DNA of 64,000 nucleotides from CAYOPZ01 sp964406005 (lineage in GTDB: Bacteria > Bacteroidota > Bacteroidia > Bacteroidales > SM23-62). This document shows, piece after piece, positions 42,210 through 51,598 of this stretch. The notes beneath the pieces are model-generated. The model made no database searches and was not told the origin of the DNA. It saw only the letters and a list, made by a program, of their open reading frames with translations. The DNA is taken from the NCBI GenBank assembly GCA_964406005.1, contig CAYOPZ010000003.1:106761-170760 (forward strand), given 5' to 3'. Position numbers and translations under genes: made by a program. Within the stretch, counting starts at the first letter, position 1. Each line of letters starts with the position of its first letter.

Positions 42210-43115
42210 ATGGAAATCAAGCTGGTCAAAAACGGTATATTCCCGATCACCCGTGGTGCGGACGGGAAAGCCCTTGAGGACGGGCCGAATACCGGGTTTT
42301 CCTTTCCCGGAACCCTGCAGGGCGAGGGGAAGCTTCTCGGGCTGCCGGTGCTGTTCATACGCACCAGCGGCTGCAACCTGCGTTGCACATGGGCTACGGA
42401 AGATGGCAGGGTGAGTATCTGCGATACGCCTTATGCCTCCCATTATCCGGGGGAGGCCGAAATGTGGGAAACCGGTGATGTGGTGGCCACCGTCAAGGCC
42501 AATAGCGGGAACATCAGGCATGTGATTATTTCAGGGGGCGAACCGACCATACAGCCCGAGGCCCTGGTGGAACTTGCACGACGCCTGAAATCTGACCTGA
42601 AAGTTCACATTACCCTGGAAACCAACGGGGTTCTGTATATCCCCGAGCTGTCAACCTGGATAGACCTCTTCTCGGTCTCTCCCAAGCTGGCATCCTCCGA
42701 ACCGGACACGGTGAAGAACAGGCAGTTGGAAAAGGGAGTGGACCGGAACCATATCAGGGATCATAAAAGATTCAGACGCAACCCGGACACCCTTCAGAAG
42801 TACATCAATGCCTGCATGAACTTCGGATCCTATTACGGGGAGCATCCTGCGCGTCCGCCCACCAGGAAAACAGGCAAGGATTTCCAGCTGAAATTCGTGA
42901 TCAGCCGTGAATCAGATATTAAAGAGATACAGGAAGACTTCCTGGATCACCTCAGCTTTGTGGAACCCGGGGATGTTGTGCTGATGCCGGCAGGGGAGAA
43001 CCCGGATTTTCTTAAAGATACCTTTGAAATGACGGCCAGGCTGGCCATACGGCATGGTTACAGGTTTACGCCAAGGTTACAGATCGACCTGTTCGGCGAC
43101 CGTCCCGGAGTCTGA
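42210..43115 (+). CDS. queE: 7-carboxy-7-deazaguanine synthase-like radical SAM enzyme
   Basis: A 301-residue radical SAM protein. The family cues are FSFPGTLQGEGKLLGLPVLFIRTSGCNLRC, the ICDTPYAS motif, the GGEPTIQPEA motif and the ETNG strand. QueE makes 7-carboxy-7-deazaguanine, the precursor of queuosine in tRNA. The iron-sulfur cysteines are spaced C-x3-C-x11-C (usual QueE: C-x3-C-x2-C), with an insertion between the second and third. No queC, queD or queF is visible nearby. Confidence 0.8.
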   Translation: MEIKLVKNGIFPITRGADGKALEDGPNTGFSFPGTLQGEGKLLGLPVLFIRTSGCNLRCTWATEDGRVSICDTPYASHYPGEAEMWETGDVVATVKANSGNIRHVIISGGEPTIQPEALVELARRLKSDLKVHITLETNGVLYIPELSTWIDLFSVSPKLASSEPDTVKNRQLEKGVDRNHIRDHKRFRRNPDTLQKYINACMNFGSYYGEHPARPPTRKTGKDFQLKFVISRESDIKEIQEDFLDHLSFVEPGDVVLMPAGENPDFLKDTFEMTARLAIRHGYRFTPRLQIDLFGDRPGV

Positions 43116-43143
43116 CGGGATTATATGCCGGCAGGATTTGCCG

Positions 43144-44382
43144 CTACCATTTGGCGATTTCCTTCGGATAACCTCCTGCATTCAGTTTTTTTGCAACTTC
43201 CGTAAATGCCTTGATGGTGTATTCCACATCCCCGAGCGTATGGATTGCGGTTGGGATGATCCTGAGCATGATCACATCTTTCGGGACTACGGGGTAGATC
43301 ACCATCGAGCAGAAGATCCTGTAGTTTTCACGAAGGTCATAGATCACCTGTGTGGCTTCTGTGATCCCTCCCTTCAGGAATACCGGAGTTACGGGCGATT
43401 CCGTCACACCCAGGTCGAAGCCGTTTTCCTTCAGGCCGTCTTGCAATGCAAGTACGATTTTCCACAGGTTTTCCCTGAGTTCAGGCAGTGTACGCAGCAA
43501 TTCAAGCCTTTTCAGAGCGCCGAACACCAGTGGCATCGGCAATGACTTGGCGAAGACCTGGGACCGCATATTATAGGCCATATAATCGATCACGTCCTTT
43601 TCACCGGCGACAAAGGCTCCGATGGCGGCCATTGACTTGGCAAAGGTGGAAAAATATATATCGACCTGGTCCTGCACACCGAAATGCTCTCCGGTTCCGG
43701 CGCCTGTCCTGCCCATTGTACCGAATCCGTGAGCATCGTCGACAAGCAGCCTGAATTTGAATTGCTTTTTCAGTTTTGTGATCTCTGCCAGGTTGCCAAG
43801 GTCACCGGCCATACCGAAAACACCTTCAGTGATCACCAGGACGCCGCCGCATGTTTTTTCCGACAGCCGGGTTGCTCTTTCCAGTTGCGTTTTCAGATTT
43901 CCGATGTCATTGTGCGGGTATACGTAGCGTTTCCCGAGGTGCATTCTCAGGCCGTCCAGGATACAGGCATGGGAGTCGGAATCGTAAACCACAACGTCAT
44001 TCCTGCCGAGCAGGGAGTCAATGATGGAAGTCATTCCCTGGTAACCGTAATTCAGGAGATAGCCAGATTCCTTACCAACAAAGGAGGCGAGTTCCTGCTC
44101 GAGTTTCTCATGCATTGCCGTCTGACCGGACATCATCCGTGCACCCATGGGGTAGCCGAGTCCCCACTCTGCAGCAGCATCGGCATCGGTTTTTCTTACT
44201 TCGGGGTGATTGGCCAGCCCTAGATAATTATTGAGGCTCCAGACCAGGACCTCCTTACCCTGGAACATCATGTGGGACCCGATTTCCCCTTCAAGTTTCG
44301 GAAATAAAAAATAACCGTGCCCGACTTTTTGATGAATACCCAGCGGGCCACGGTTTTCCTTGATCTTTTCAAATATATCCAC
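43144..44382 (-). CDS. Alpha-oxoamine synthase family PLP enzyme
   Basis: A 412-residue PLP-dependent enzyme. The PLP-binding lysine is in FSTFAKSMAAIGAFVAG, with conserved DDAHGFGTMGRTGAG and the SNNYLGL-like WSLNNYLGLANHPEV. The family includes serine palmitoyltransferase, glycine C-acetyltransferase and the enzyme that joins cysteate to fatty acyl-CoA for sulfonolipids; sequence alone does not separate these. The start is GTG at 44382, supported by an in-frame stop five codons upstream. A sphingolipid or sulfonolipid role is plausible in Bacteroidota. Confidence 0.85.
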   Translation of the reverse strand: MDIFEKIKENRGPLGIHQKVGHGYFLFPKLEGEIGSHMMFQGKEVLVWSLNNYLGLANHPEVRKTDADAAAEWGLGYPMGARMMSGQTAMHEKLEQELASFVGKESGYLLNYGYQGMTSIIDSLLGRNDVVVYDSDSHACILDGLRMHLGKRYVYPHNDIGNLKTQLERATRLSEKTCGGVLVITEGVFGMAGDLGNLAEITKLKKQFKFRLLVDDAHGFGTMGRTGAGTGEHFGVQDQVDIYFSTFAKSMAAIGAFVAGEKDVIDYMAYNMRSQVFAKSLPMPLVFGALKRLELLRTLPELRENLWKIVLALQDGLKENGFDLGVTESPVTPVFLKGGITEATQVIYDLRENYRIFCSMVIYPVVPKDVIMLRIIPTAIHTLGDVEYTIKAFTEVAKKLNAGGYPKEIAKW

Positions 44383-44470
44383 GTTGAGAATTTATTGGTT
44401 GATACTGCCGGTAAAATTATTGATTTTACGATTACGGAAAAAGAAAAAAATAAAGCCGGGGTTAAAATCG

Positions 44471-44497
44471 TTGAAAGTTAAAAATTGTGTATTTTTG
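44471..44497 (+). promoter_or_regulatory. Bacteroidota-type promoter of bamD
   Basis: TTG at 44471-44473, a 16-base spacer, then TATTTTTG at 44490-44497, which matches TAnnTTTG. The expected start site falls at or a few bases before the ATG at 44502, so the transcript may be nearly leaderless. Confidence 0.6.
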
Positions 44498-44501
44498 CAC
44501 G

Positions 44502-45323
44502 ATGTTTTATGCCAGGACTAATATTATCTTATTAGTTATCATTGCTTTAACAGGATTTTCGTCATGCACCGGGTATGAGAAACTGTTGAAAAGCACGGAT
44601 TACCAGCTCAAGTATGACAAGGCCATAGAATATTACAATGATCAGGAATATGTCAGGGCCGCAACACTGATAGACCAGATCGTTAATGTTTTCAGGGGAA
44701 CGACCAGGGCGGATACGGTTTATTATTACCAGGCGCAGTGTTATTTCATGCAGGGCGATTACACGCTTGCAGGTTATCATTTCGGCAACCTGGCCAGGAA
44801 TTATCCCGGCAGTGTCTACGCGGAAGAATCGAACTTCATGACCGCATACTGTTATTACAATCTCTCGCCCAGGCCCTCCCTCGACCAGGAAAACACGGTA
44901 AAAGCCATCAACGCATTTCAACTCTACCTGATCCGGTATCCGGATTCGGAGCGAAGGCAGGAAACACAGGAATATATTGCAGAATTGAGGAACAAGCTCA
45001 TTGAGAAATCCTATTTGAACGGCAAGCTGTACTATGATCTCGGAGAGTATAAGTCAAGTATTATCGCCCTTCAGAACAGTCTTGAGGAATTCCCGGATAC
45101 AAAGCACAGGGAGGAGCTGATGTACCTTCTGCTGAAATCCAATTATCTTCTGGCCGTGAACAGCATTATTGAGAAACAGGCCGAAAGGTATCAGAACACG
45201 GTCGATGAATATTATTCGTTTGTCGGGGAATTTCCCGACAGCAAGTACCGGAAGGAAGCGGACGGGATGTATGACGACTCACTGCAGCAGATAGGAGGCA
45301 CCGATCTGCTGGGAGAACAATAA
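44502..45323 (+). CDS. bamD: BamD-like outer-membrane assembly lipoprotein
   Basis: About 273 residues. Lipoprotein signal peptide with the lipobox GFSSC, followed by TGYEKLLKSTDYQLKYDKAIEYY and TPR repeats: AGYHFGNLARNYPGS, ALQNSLEEFPDT, FVGEFPDSKYRKEA. BamD helps insert beta-barrel proteins through the BAM complex. The ATG at 44502 is preferred over an upstream GTG, because the promoter's -7 box ends only four bases before it. First gene of a chain with rpoZ and coaBC. Confidence 0.92.
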   Translation: MFYARTNIILLVIIALTGFSSCTGYEKLLKSTDYQLKYDKAIEYYNDQEYVRAATLIDQIVNVFRGTTRADTVYYYQAQCYFMQGDYTLAGYHFGNLARNYPGSVYAEESNFMTAYCYYNLSPRPSLDQENTVKAINAFQLYLIRYPDSERRQETQEYIAELRNKLIEKSYLNGKLYYDLGEYKSSIIALQNSLEEFPDTKHREELMYLLLKSNYLLAVNSIIEKQAERYQNTVDEYYSFVGEFPDSKYRKEADGMYDDSLQQIGGTDLLGEQ

Positions 45324-45344
45324 CATTATCATAAATCGTATAAA

Positions 45345-45677
45345 ATGGATTATAAAAAATCAAAGGCTTCTGTAACGACAGAGACCAGGGATGTCAACCG
45401 GCTGGACCATGATACGCAAAACATATACCAGACGGTTATGATCGTAGCCAAGAGGGCCAACCAGATAAGTGTTGAATTAAAGCAGGAGCTGAACCGCAAA
45501 CTGGAGGAATTTGCCTATTACACCGATAACCTTGAGGAAGTATTTGAGAACCGGGAGCAGATTGAGATATCCAAATACTACGAAAGACTTCCCAAACCCA
45601 CGCTGATTGCCACACAGGAGTTTCTGGAAGACAAGATCTATTACAGGATGAGTGAGCAGGAACCGGAATCTCAGTAA
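45345..45677 (+). CDS. rpoZ: RNA polymerase omega subunit
   Basis: A 110-residue protein of the Bacteroidota RpoZ/Rpb6 type, which helps the beta' subunit fold and assemble. The centre (NIYQTVMIVAKRANQISVELKQELNRKLEEF) has the Rpb6-like helices; the C-terminus (EFLEDKIYYRM) is typical for the phylum. It lies 21 bases after bamD and ends 22 bases before coaBC begins. Confidence 0.93.
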   Translation: MDYKKSKASVTTETRDVNRLDHDTQNIYQTVMIVAKRANQISVELKQELNRKLEEFAYYTDNLEEVFENREQIEISKYYERLPKPTLIATQEFLEDKIYYRMSEQEPESQ

Positions 45678-45699
45678 TTATAACTACTTTCGGTATGCT

Positions 45700-46929
45700 A
45701 TGCTGAAAGGTAAAAAAATATTGCTGGGTGTTACCGCCAGTATTGCAGCCTATAAGACCGCCACAATAGTGCGTCTGCTGGTACAGGAAGGTGCCGAAGT
45801 ACAGGTGATCATGACGCCCCTTTCCAGAGAATTCATCACCCCGGTCACACTTTCGGCGCTTTCAGGAAATCCGGTGCTTTCGGAATTTTTTTCAGGAGAA
45901 GACGGTAGGTGGACTTCACATGTCGAACTGGGCCTGTGGGCCGATCTTATGCTTATTGCACCCCTCACTGCCAGCACCATGGGGAAAATGGCCGGCGGTA
46001 TTGCAGACAATCTCCTGCTGGCAACCTATCTTTCATGCAAATGCCCTGTTTATGTGGCTCCGGCAATGGACCTCGATATGTACAGGCACCCTTCCACGGC
46101 ACGCAACATTGAGTTGCTGAGATCGTACGGAAACCAGGTGATCGAACCCGGTACGGGAGAACTGGCCAGCGGCCTGTACGGGAAAGGCCGGATGGAGGAA
46201 CCCGAAGCAATTCTGAAGATTATACGGAAGTTCTTCTCTGCTGCCGGAAAAGGGAATCAAAAAAAAAAACCGGCAGGGCTGAAGGGGCTTAAGGTGCTGA
46301 TCACTGCCGGTCCGACTCATGAAAACATCGATGCGGTCAGGTACATCGGCAACCATTCGACAGGAAAGATGGGATATGCCCTGGCCGAAGCATGTGCGGA
46401 TGAAGGAGCCAGGGTAATCCTGGTCAGCGGTCCCACAAACCTGTCTCCCGTCCACCCTGCCATTGAACGGATTGATGTCAGAACGGCCGCAGAAATGGCT
46501 TCCGCCTGTTTTACCTGTTTCCCCGATTGCCGGATCGCAATAATGGCGGCGGCAGTTGCCGATTATTCGCCTGTTGATACAATCCAGAACAAGATGAAGC
46601 GCTCTGCCGGGAAACTGGTCATAGAGCTTGAACCGACGGCCGACATTGCCGCAGAGCTGGGTAAGCGCAAGAAAGCCGGACAGGTGCTTGCGGGATTTGC
46701 CCTGGAGACGGATAACGAAAGAAACAACGCCATGCAGAAGATACGTGCAAAGAACTTCGATTTTATCGTATTGAATTCATTAAGGGATAAACACTCGGGT
46801 TTCGGTTATGACACGAATAAGATAAGTATTATTGATGCGAATAATAATATCAGCGATTTTGAGTTAAAACCCAAGGAAGAGGTTGCCATTGACATTGTCC
46901 GTAAACTGTTTGAATATGTTGCATCGTAA
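45700..46929 (+). CDS. coaBC: Bifunctional phosphopantothenoylcysteine decarboxylase / phosphopantothenate-cysteine ligase
   Basis: A 410-residue fusion of the two steps of coenzyme A synthesis that join cysteine to phosphopantothenate and decarboxylate it. The flavin part (GVTASIAAYKT, WTSHVELGLWAD, APLTASTMGKMAGGIADNLLL) is followed by the ligase part (ITAGPTHENIDAVRYIGNHSTGKMG). The flavin-site motif usually written PAMN reads PAMD here, a variation I recall as common in the phylum. The start is ATG 45700, not an earlier frame start inside rpoZ. Confidence 0.95.
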   Translation: MLKGKKILLGVTASIAAYKTATIVRLLVQEGAEVQVIMTPLSREFITPVTLSALSGNPVLSEFFSGEDGRWTSHVELGLWADLMLIAPLTASTMGKMAGGIADNLLLATYLSCKCPVYVAPAMDLDMYRHPSTARNIELLRSYGNQVIEPGTGELASGLYGKGRMEEPEAILKIIRKFFSAAGKGNQKKKPAGLKGLKVLITAGPTHENIDAVRYIGNHSTGKMGYALAEACADEGARVILVSGPTNLSPVHPAIERIDVRTAAEMASACFTCFPDCRIAIMAAAVADYSPVDTIQNKMKRSAGKLVIELEPTADIAAELGKRKKAGQVLAGFALETDNERNNAMQKIRAKNFDFIVLNSLRDKHSGFGYDTNKISIIDANNNISDFELKPKEEVAIDIVRKLFEYVAS

Positions 46930-47848
46930 ACTGCCGCGAGGATTGTGCCTTTCACTTGCACTGGTCCTGACCCTGAGCAGGATGGCTTCTGCCCAGGAAC
47001 TGAAATGCAATGTTCAGATCGTCACCCAGCAGATACAGGGTACCAACAAGCAGGTGTTCCAGACGCTTCAGACGAGCATCTACGAATTCATGAACAATAC
47101 CACATGGACCAATCATGTTTATTCCATCGATGAAAGAATAGAATGCAATCTCCTTTTCAATATTACCGAACAGGTATCTGCCGATGAATTCAAGGGAACC
47201 CTGCAGATACAGTCCCGGCGTCCGGTATACAACACGAACTACAATACCGTGATGCTGAATTATATGGACAACGATATCCATTTCCGGTATGTGGAATTCG
47301 AACCGCTGGAATTTGACGAGACGCAGCATCTTTCGAACCTGACATCCATACTGGCCTACTGGGCATATATTATTCTGGGAATGGACTACGACTCATTTTC
47401 CTATATGGGAGGCGATCCCTACTTTGCGCAGGCCGAAGCCATTGTAGCCCATGCACAGAATGCCAGGGAAAGCGGCTGGAAGCCATTTGAGAGCCTTGAT
47501 CATAAAAACCGGTACTGGCTTGTTACCGATCTGCTTAACGACAGCTACAGGCCCATACGTGAGTTCAATTACCGTTATCACAGGCTGGGACTGGATGTCA
47601 TGGATGAAAAGGTCAACGAAGGAAGGGCCGTGATCGCGGAAAGTCTTGAGAGCCTGAGGGAGGTTTACCGGGACAGACCTGATCCGTTCATGTATGTGCT
47701 GAAGGTGGTCCTGGATGCCAAGTCAGATGAATTTGTCAATATTTTTTCGGAATCCTTCACGGAAGAGAAAAACAGGGCCGTTACCATCCTGGAGGAGATC
47801 GATCCGGCGAATAAAAACAAGTATGAGAAAATCCAGGCTTCAAATTAA
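46916..47848 (+). CDS. porD: PorD-like (DUF4835) type IX secretion protein
   Basis: About 310 residues with a signal peptide ending in ASAQ and the DUF4835 body: QELKCNVQIVTQQIQGTNKQVFQTLQTSIYEFMN, then YNTVMLNYMDND, and LTSILAYWAYIILGMDYDSFSYMGGDPYF. The family is named PorD, part of the type IX secretion system that exports proteins with C-terminal sorting domains. The ATG at 46916 overlaps coaBC by 14 bases. It fits with the sorting-domain subtilase at 57780. Confidence 0.9.
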   Translation: MLHRKLPRGLCLSLALVLTLSRMASAQELKCNVQIVTQQIQGTNKQVFQTLQTSIYEFMNNTTWTNHVYSIDERIECNLLFNITEQVSADEFKGTLQIQSRRPVYNTNYNTVMLNYMDNDIHFRYVEFEPLEFDETQHLSNLTSILAYWAYIILGMDYDSFSYMGGDPYFAQAEAIVAHAQNARESGWKPFESLDHKNRYWLVTDLLNDSYRPIREFNYRYHRLGLDVMDEKVNEGRAVIAESLESLREVYRDRPDPFMYVLKVVLDAKSDEFVNIFSESFTEEKNRAVTILEEIDPANKNKYEKIQASN

Positions 47849-47907
47849 CCTCCGGATTACCATATGTTCTTTTGTTTTTTTATTTTTATTCTCATCAATC
47901 CGTTTCT

Positions 47908-49560
47908 ATGCTGATTTCCCTTCATGTTCGTAACTATGCCTTAATCAGTCATTTGGAGATTGAGTTCAAGCCCGGTTTCAGCATTATCACAGGAGAAACC
48001 GGGGCGGGTAAATCCATCCTGCTCGGCGCCCTTTCACTCCTGCTGGGCAACCGTGCCGATTCATCTGTACTGAAGGATAAGGACAGGAAATGTTTCGTGG
48101 AGGGCAGCTTTGATATCGGCAGGTACGGGCTCCAGTTGTTCTTTGCCGGGAACGACCTGGACTATGACAAGCTGCTGATCATACGGCGGGAAATATCACC
48201 CGGAGGGAAATCCAGGGCCTTCATCAATGACAGTCCGGTGAACCTGGGCCTGCTCAGGGATCTCGGCAGCAAACTGGTGGACATTCACTCTCAGCACCAA
48301 AACCTGCATCTAGGCGATCACCTTTTCCAGCTGACCGTGCTTGATACGGTGGCAGGGAACGGCGAACTGCTGGATTCCTATAAGGACAGATTCCGGGTAT
48401 GGACCGGTCTTCAGCAGGACTACGCCGGGCTCACCGAGAAGGCAAAACAGTCACAGGCCGACCTCGATTATTATACTTTTCAGTTCAGTCAGCTTGACGA
48501 AGCACGCCTGGAACCCGGAGAACAGGAACAGCTTGAGCAGGAACTCGAGATGCTTGACCATGCAGGGGAAATCAAACGGAACCTTCAGCAGTCGTCTTAC
48601 CTGATCTCGGAGCAGGACAACTCGGTAGTGAGCCTGCTGCAGCAGGTTTCCCAGGCATTTGCATCCATACGGGAAGTGTATCCTGCCGCAGGAGAGCTCG
48701 GAGAAAGGATCTCATCCGTCCTGATAGAATTAAAGGACATTTCTTCAGAAGCGGAGGCTTTCGGTGAGAATGTCGAGCTGGATCCCGGCAGGCAGGAGCT
48801 TGTAAGGGAAAGGCTGGATATGATATTTACGCTCCTGAAAAAGCATTCCGCCCGGGATGTTAAGGAATTAATAAACCTGAAGGAGGAACTGGACAATAAG
48901 ATAAGGGATATTGCATCATACGACGAACAGCTGAAGGAAATGCGGAAAAAGCTTTCCGGGCTTGAGGAAGAACTCGGGCAGCTGGCCGGCTCACTGAGCG
49001 ACCGGAGGCATAAGACCATCCCCGTTATGGAAAAGGAAGTCGCAGGAATGCTGAAATCACTCGGGATCCGGAATGCCGTCTTCCTGGTAAAACAGTCCGG
49101 GCTGGATGCATTCGGTCCGTCGGGAAAAGACAAGGTGGAATTCCTGTTTTCAGCCAACAGGAATGTACTTCCCAGGGAAATCTCCCAGGTTGCTTCCGGA
49201 GGAGAATTGTCGAGGCTGATGCTGAGCATCAAATCCCTGCTCACGGATTCCCTGGAACTTCCGACCATTATTTTTGACGAGGTGGATGCAGGTGTATCGG
49301 GTGAGATTGCCGAAAAAGTTGGGTCAATCATGAAGCAAATGTCTGCAGGGAAACAGGTCATCAATATAACCCACCTTCCCCAGGTGGCCGGAAAGGGAGA
49401 TTTTCATTACCTGGTATACAAATACGACAGGGACGGGGCTACCCGTACGGACATCAGGCTGCTCAAAGATGAGGACAGGGTCCTTGAAGTCGCAAGGATG
49501 CTGAGCGGAGAGGAACTGACGGAAGCTGCCATATCCAATGCCAGGGAACTTCTCAACTGA
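47908..49560 (+). CDS. recN: DNA repair protein RecN
   Basis: About 550 residues. SMC-like ATPase with Walker A GETGAGKS, central coiled coil (about residues 150-360), the RecN signature ASGGELSR, Walker B ending in IFDEVDAG and the ITHLPQVA motif. RecN aids recombinational repair of double-strand breaks. ATG 47908 gives the canonical start (MLISLHVRNYALI); earlier codons have a non-coding T-rich character. It lies downstream of porD. Confidence 0.95.
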   Translation: MLISLHVRNYALISHLEIEFKPGFSIITGETGAGKSILLGALSLLLGNRADSSVLKDKDRKCFVEGSFDIGRYGLQLFFAGNDLDYDKLLIIRREISPGGKSRAFINDSPVNLGLLRDLGSKLVDIHSQHQNLHLGDHLFQLTVLDTVAGNGELLDSYKDRFRVWTGLQQDYAGLTEKAKQSQADLDYYTFQFSQLDEARLEPGEQEQLEQELEMLDHAGEIKRNLQQSSYLISEQDNSVVSLLQQVSQAFASIREVYPAAGELGERISSVLIELKDISSEAEAFGENVELDPGRQELVRERLDMIFTLLKKHSARDVKELINLKEELDNKIRDIASYDEQLKEMRKKLSGLEEELGQLAGSLSDRRHKTIPVMEKEVAGMLKSLGIRNAVFLVKQSGLDAFGPSGKDKVEFLFSANRNVLPREISQVASGGELSRLMLSIKSLLTDSLELPTIIFDEVDAGVSGEIAEKVGSIMKQMSAGKQVINITHLPQVAGKGDFHYLVYKYDRDGATRTDIRLLKDEDRVLEVARMLSGEELTEAAISNARELLN

Positions 49561-49566
49561 CCCTTA

Positions 49567-49595
49567 TTTGTAATCGGTCTGATTTACTATCTTTG
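49567..49595 (+). promoter_or_regulatory. Bacteroidota-type promoter of fabI
   Basis: TTTG at 49567-49570, a 17-base spacer and TATCTTTG at 49588-49595: a full match to the phylum consensus. About 24 bases before the fabI ATG. Confidence 0.75.
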
Positions 49596-49618
49596 CAGCC
49601 AGCAAAAAAACGCAGAAA

Positions 49619-50449
49619 ATGGCATACGGATTATTGAAAGGAAAGAAAGGGATCGTATTCGGCGCTCTGAACGACATGTCCATCGCATGGAAGGTGGCGG
49701 AAAAAGCACATGATGAGGGAGCCCGTTTTACACTTACCAATACGGCGGTAGCCCTGCGCCTGGGAACCCTGAAAGAGCTTGCGGATAAAACCGGTTCCGA
49801 GATCATCATAGCCGATGCCACGCAACTGGAGGATGTGGAAAAGGTGATCAGAAAATCAATGGAAGTGCTCGATGGCAAGCTGGATTTCATTCTGCATTCC
49901 ATAGGGATGTCTCCCAATGTCAGGAAAGGCCTTCCCTACGACAAGCTGAATTACGATTATTTCCTTCAGACCCTCGATATATCGGCACTTTCGTTTCACA
50001 AGCTGCTGCATGTCTGCAGGAAACTGGATGCCATAAACGAGTGGGGCTCCGTGATCGCCCTGTCTTATGTTGCAGCGCAGCGTACACTGTACGGTTACAA
50101 TGACATGGGAGATTCCAAGGCCTTGCTTGAATCCATTGCACGCAGTTTCGGGTATATATACGGCAGGGACAAGAAGATCAGGGTGAACACCATATCCCAG
50201 TCTCCTACAATCACGACTGCCGGGAGCGGGGTAAAGGGCATAGATACGCTGATTGATTTTACCGAAAGGATGTCCCCCCTGGGCAATGCCACGGCGGAAG
50301 ATTGCGCGGGTTACTGCGTTACCCTGTTCTCCGATCTTACCCGGAAGGTGACCATGCAGAACCTTTACCATGACGGGGGATTCTCAAGCATGGGAATGAG
50401 CCTGAAAGCCATAGAGCAGTATACAAAGAGTTTCGAAGAATGTGACTGA
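49619..50449 (+). CDS. fabI: Enoyl-[acyl-carrier-protein] reductase FabI
   Basis: A 276-residue short-chain-reductase-family enzyme that catalyses the last step of fatty-acid elongation with NAD(P)H. The cofactor site (KKGIVFGALNDMSIAW), the middle motif LHSIGMSPN, and the catalytic Y-x6-K (YNDMGDSK) with SQSPTITTAGSG fit FabI. The length and the final SSMGMSL stretch also fit FabI. It has its own promoter and is followed by ftcD after 15 bases. Confidence 0.95.
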   Translation: MAYGLLKGKKGIVFGALNDMSIAWKVAEKAHDEGARFTLTNTAVALRLGTLKELADKTGSEIIIADATQLEDVEKVIRKSMEVLDGKLDFILHSIGMSPNVRKGLPYDKLNYDYFLQTLDISALSFHKLLHVCRKLDAINEWGSVIALSYVAAQRTLYGYNDMGDSKALLESIARSFGYIYGRDKKIRVNTISQSPTITTAGSGVKGIDTLIDFTERMSPLGNATAEDCAGYCVTLFSDLTRKVTMQNLYHDGGFSSMGMSLKAIEQYTKSFEECD

Positions 50450-50464
50450 GGCCGGATCCTGAGG

Positions 50465-51469
50465 ATGAAACAGATCATCGAATGCGTGCCGAATTTCAGC
50501 GAGGGAAGGGATATGGACCTGATCCGGAAGATCACGTATGAGATCGAATCTGTGACGGGTGTGAAGCTCCTTGGTGTGGATCCCGGAATTACTGTCCACC
50601 GCACGGTCGTAACGTTTGCCGGGGCTCCGGGAAATGTGGCGGAAGCGGCCTTCAGGGCTGTAAGAAAGGCAACACAACTGATAGATATGCGCAGGCATAA
50701 GGGTGTACATCCCCGTTTGGGTGCGACGGACGTATGTCCTCTGGTACCCGTATCGAATGTCACGATGGAAGAATGCGTAGAATATGCCAGGAGGCTGTCC
50801 GGACGGATAGGAACGGAACTCGGGATACCGGTATACTGTTATGGGTCGGCGGCCCTGAAGACGCAGCGAAATGACCTTGCAGAGATCCGTACAGGAGGGT
50901 ACGAGGGTCTTCGGGAGAAACTGGAAAGACCGGAATGGAAGCCGGATTTCGGACCTGTGAAATTCCTTCCAAAGACGGGGGCGGTTGCTGTCGGGGCAAG
51001 GGATTATCTGGTGGCATTCAACGTGAACCTGGTTTCAGCGTCCGTCCGCCAGGCCAGCGCCATTACCCGTGAGGTAAGGGACAAACGGGGAATTCCGGTC
51101 ACGGTCCCGGGAACCCTGAAAGCGGTGAAGGCCATGGGATGGTACATAAGGGAATACGGGGCGGCTCAGGTTTCCATGAATATTACCGACCTTTCCGTTA
51201 CGCCCGTGCATGTGGCATTCGAAGAGGTACGCAATATAGCAAATGCGCGGGGTATAAAGGTAAGCGGGTCGGAGCTCGTGGGGCTCATACCCGTAAAGGC
51301 CTTGCTGGATGCGGGGAGGTACTTCCTTAGAAAGCAAAAGCGGTCCCCGGAAGTGCCTGATGGTGAGCTGATAAGGATCGCGATCGGTTCACTCGGACTG
51401 GATGACCTGTATCCTTTCGATCCGGGGAAAAAGATCATTGAATACCTGATTACCGATGATCAGGAGTAA
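50465..51469 (+). CDS. ftcD: Glutamate formimidoyltransferase
   Basis: A 334-residue transferase domain of FtcD: CVPNFSEGRD, then GVDPGITVHRTVVTFAG, HKGVHPRLGATDVCP and the C-terminal GSELVGLIPVKAL. It moves a formimino group from N-formimidoyl-glutamate to tetrahydrofolate, in histidine breakdown. The cyclodeaminase domain is absent, as in single-domain bacterial forms. No other hut genes are in the window. Confidence 0.93.
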   Translation: MKQIIECVPNFSEGRDMDLIRKITYEIESVTGVKLLGVDPGITVHRTVVTFAGAPGNVAEAAFRAVRKATQLIDMRRHKGVHPRLGATDVCPLVPVSNVTMEECVEYARRLSGRIGTELGIPVYCYGSAALKTQRNDLAEIRTGGYEGLREKLERPEWKPDFGPVKFLPKTGAVAVGARDYLVAFNVNLVSASVRQASAITREVRDKRGIPVTVPGTLKAVKAMGWYIREYGAAQVSMNITDLSVTPVHVAFEEVRNIANARGIKVSGSELVGLIPVKALLDAGRYFLRKQKRSPEVPDGELIRIAIGSLGLDDLYPFDPGKKIIEYLITDDQE

Positions 51470-51545
51470 CTGTCCATGTAACTGCCTGTTTCAGGAGATT
51501 TTAATATTAATGTTAAATATTTTTTAACATCAAAAATTTATTTAT

Positions 51546-51553
51546 TAGATTTG
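51546..51553 (+). promoter_or_regulatory. Candidate promoter -7 box of the susCD operon
   Basis: TAGATTTG matches TAnnTTTG, about 46 bases before the SusC-like ATG. No clear TTTG partner; a 6-base-arm inverted repeat (GTTAAA/TTTAAC) lies a little further upstream. Confidence 0.45.
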
Positions 51554-51598
51554 GTTTATTGATAAACCACTGTATTTACAAACCAAAAACCTTAATTT

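Noticed and set aside
51512..51528. GTTAAA-TATTT-TTTAAC as a terminator of ftcD
   Set aside because: Weak A/T stem with no proper T-run after it; it is better left as a possible operator upstream of susC.
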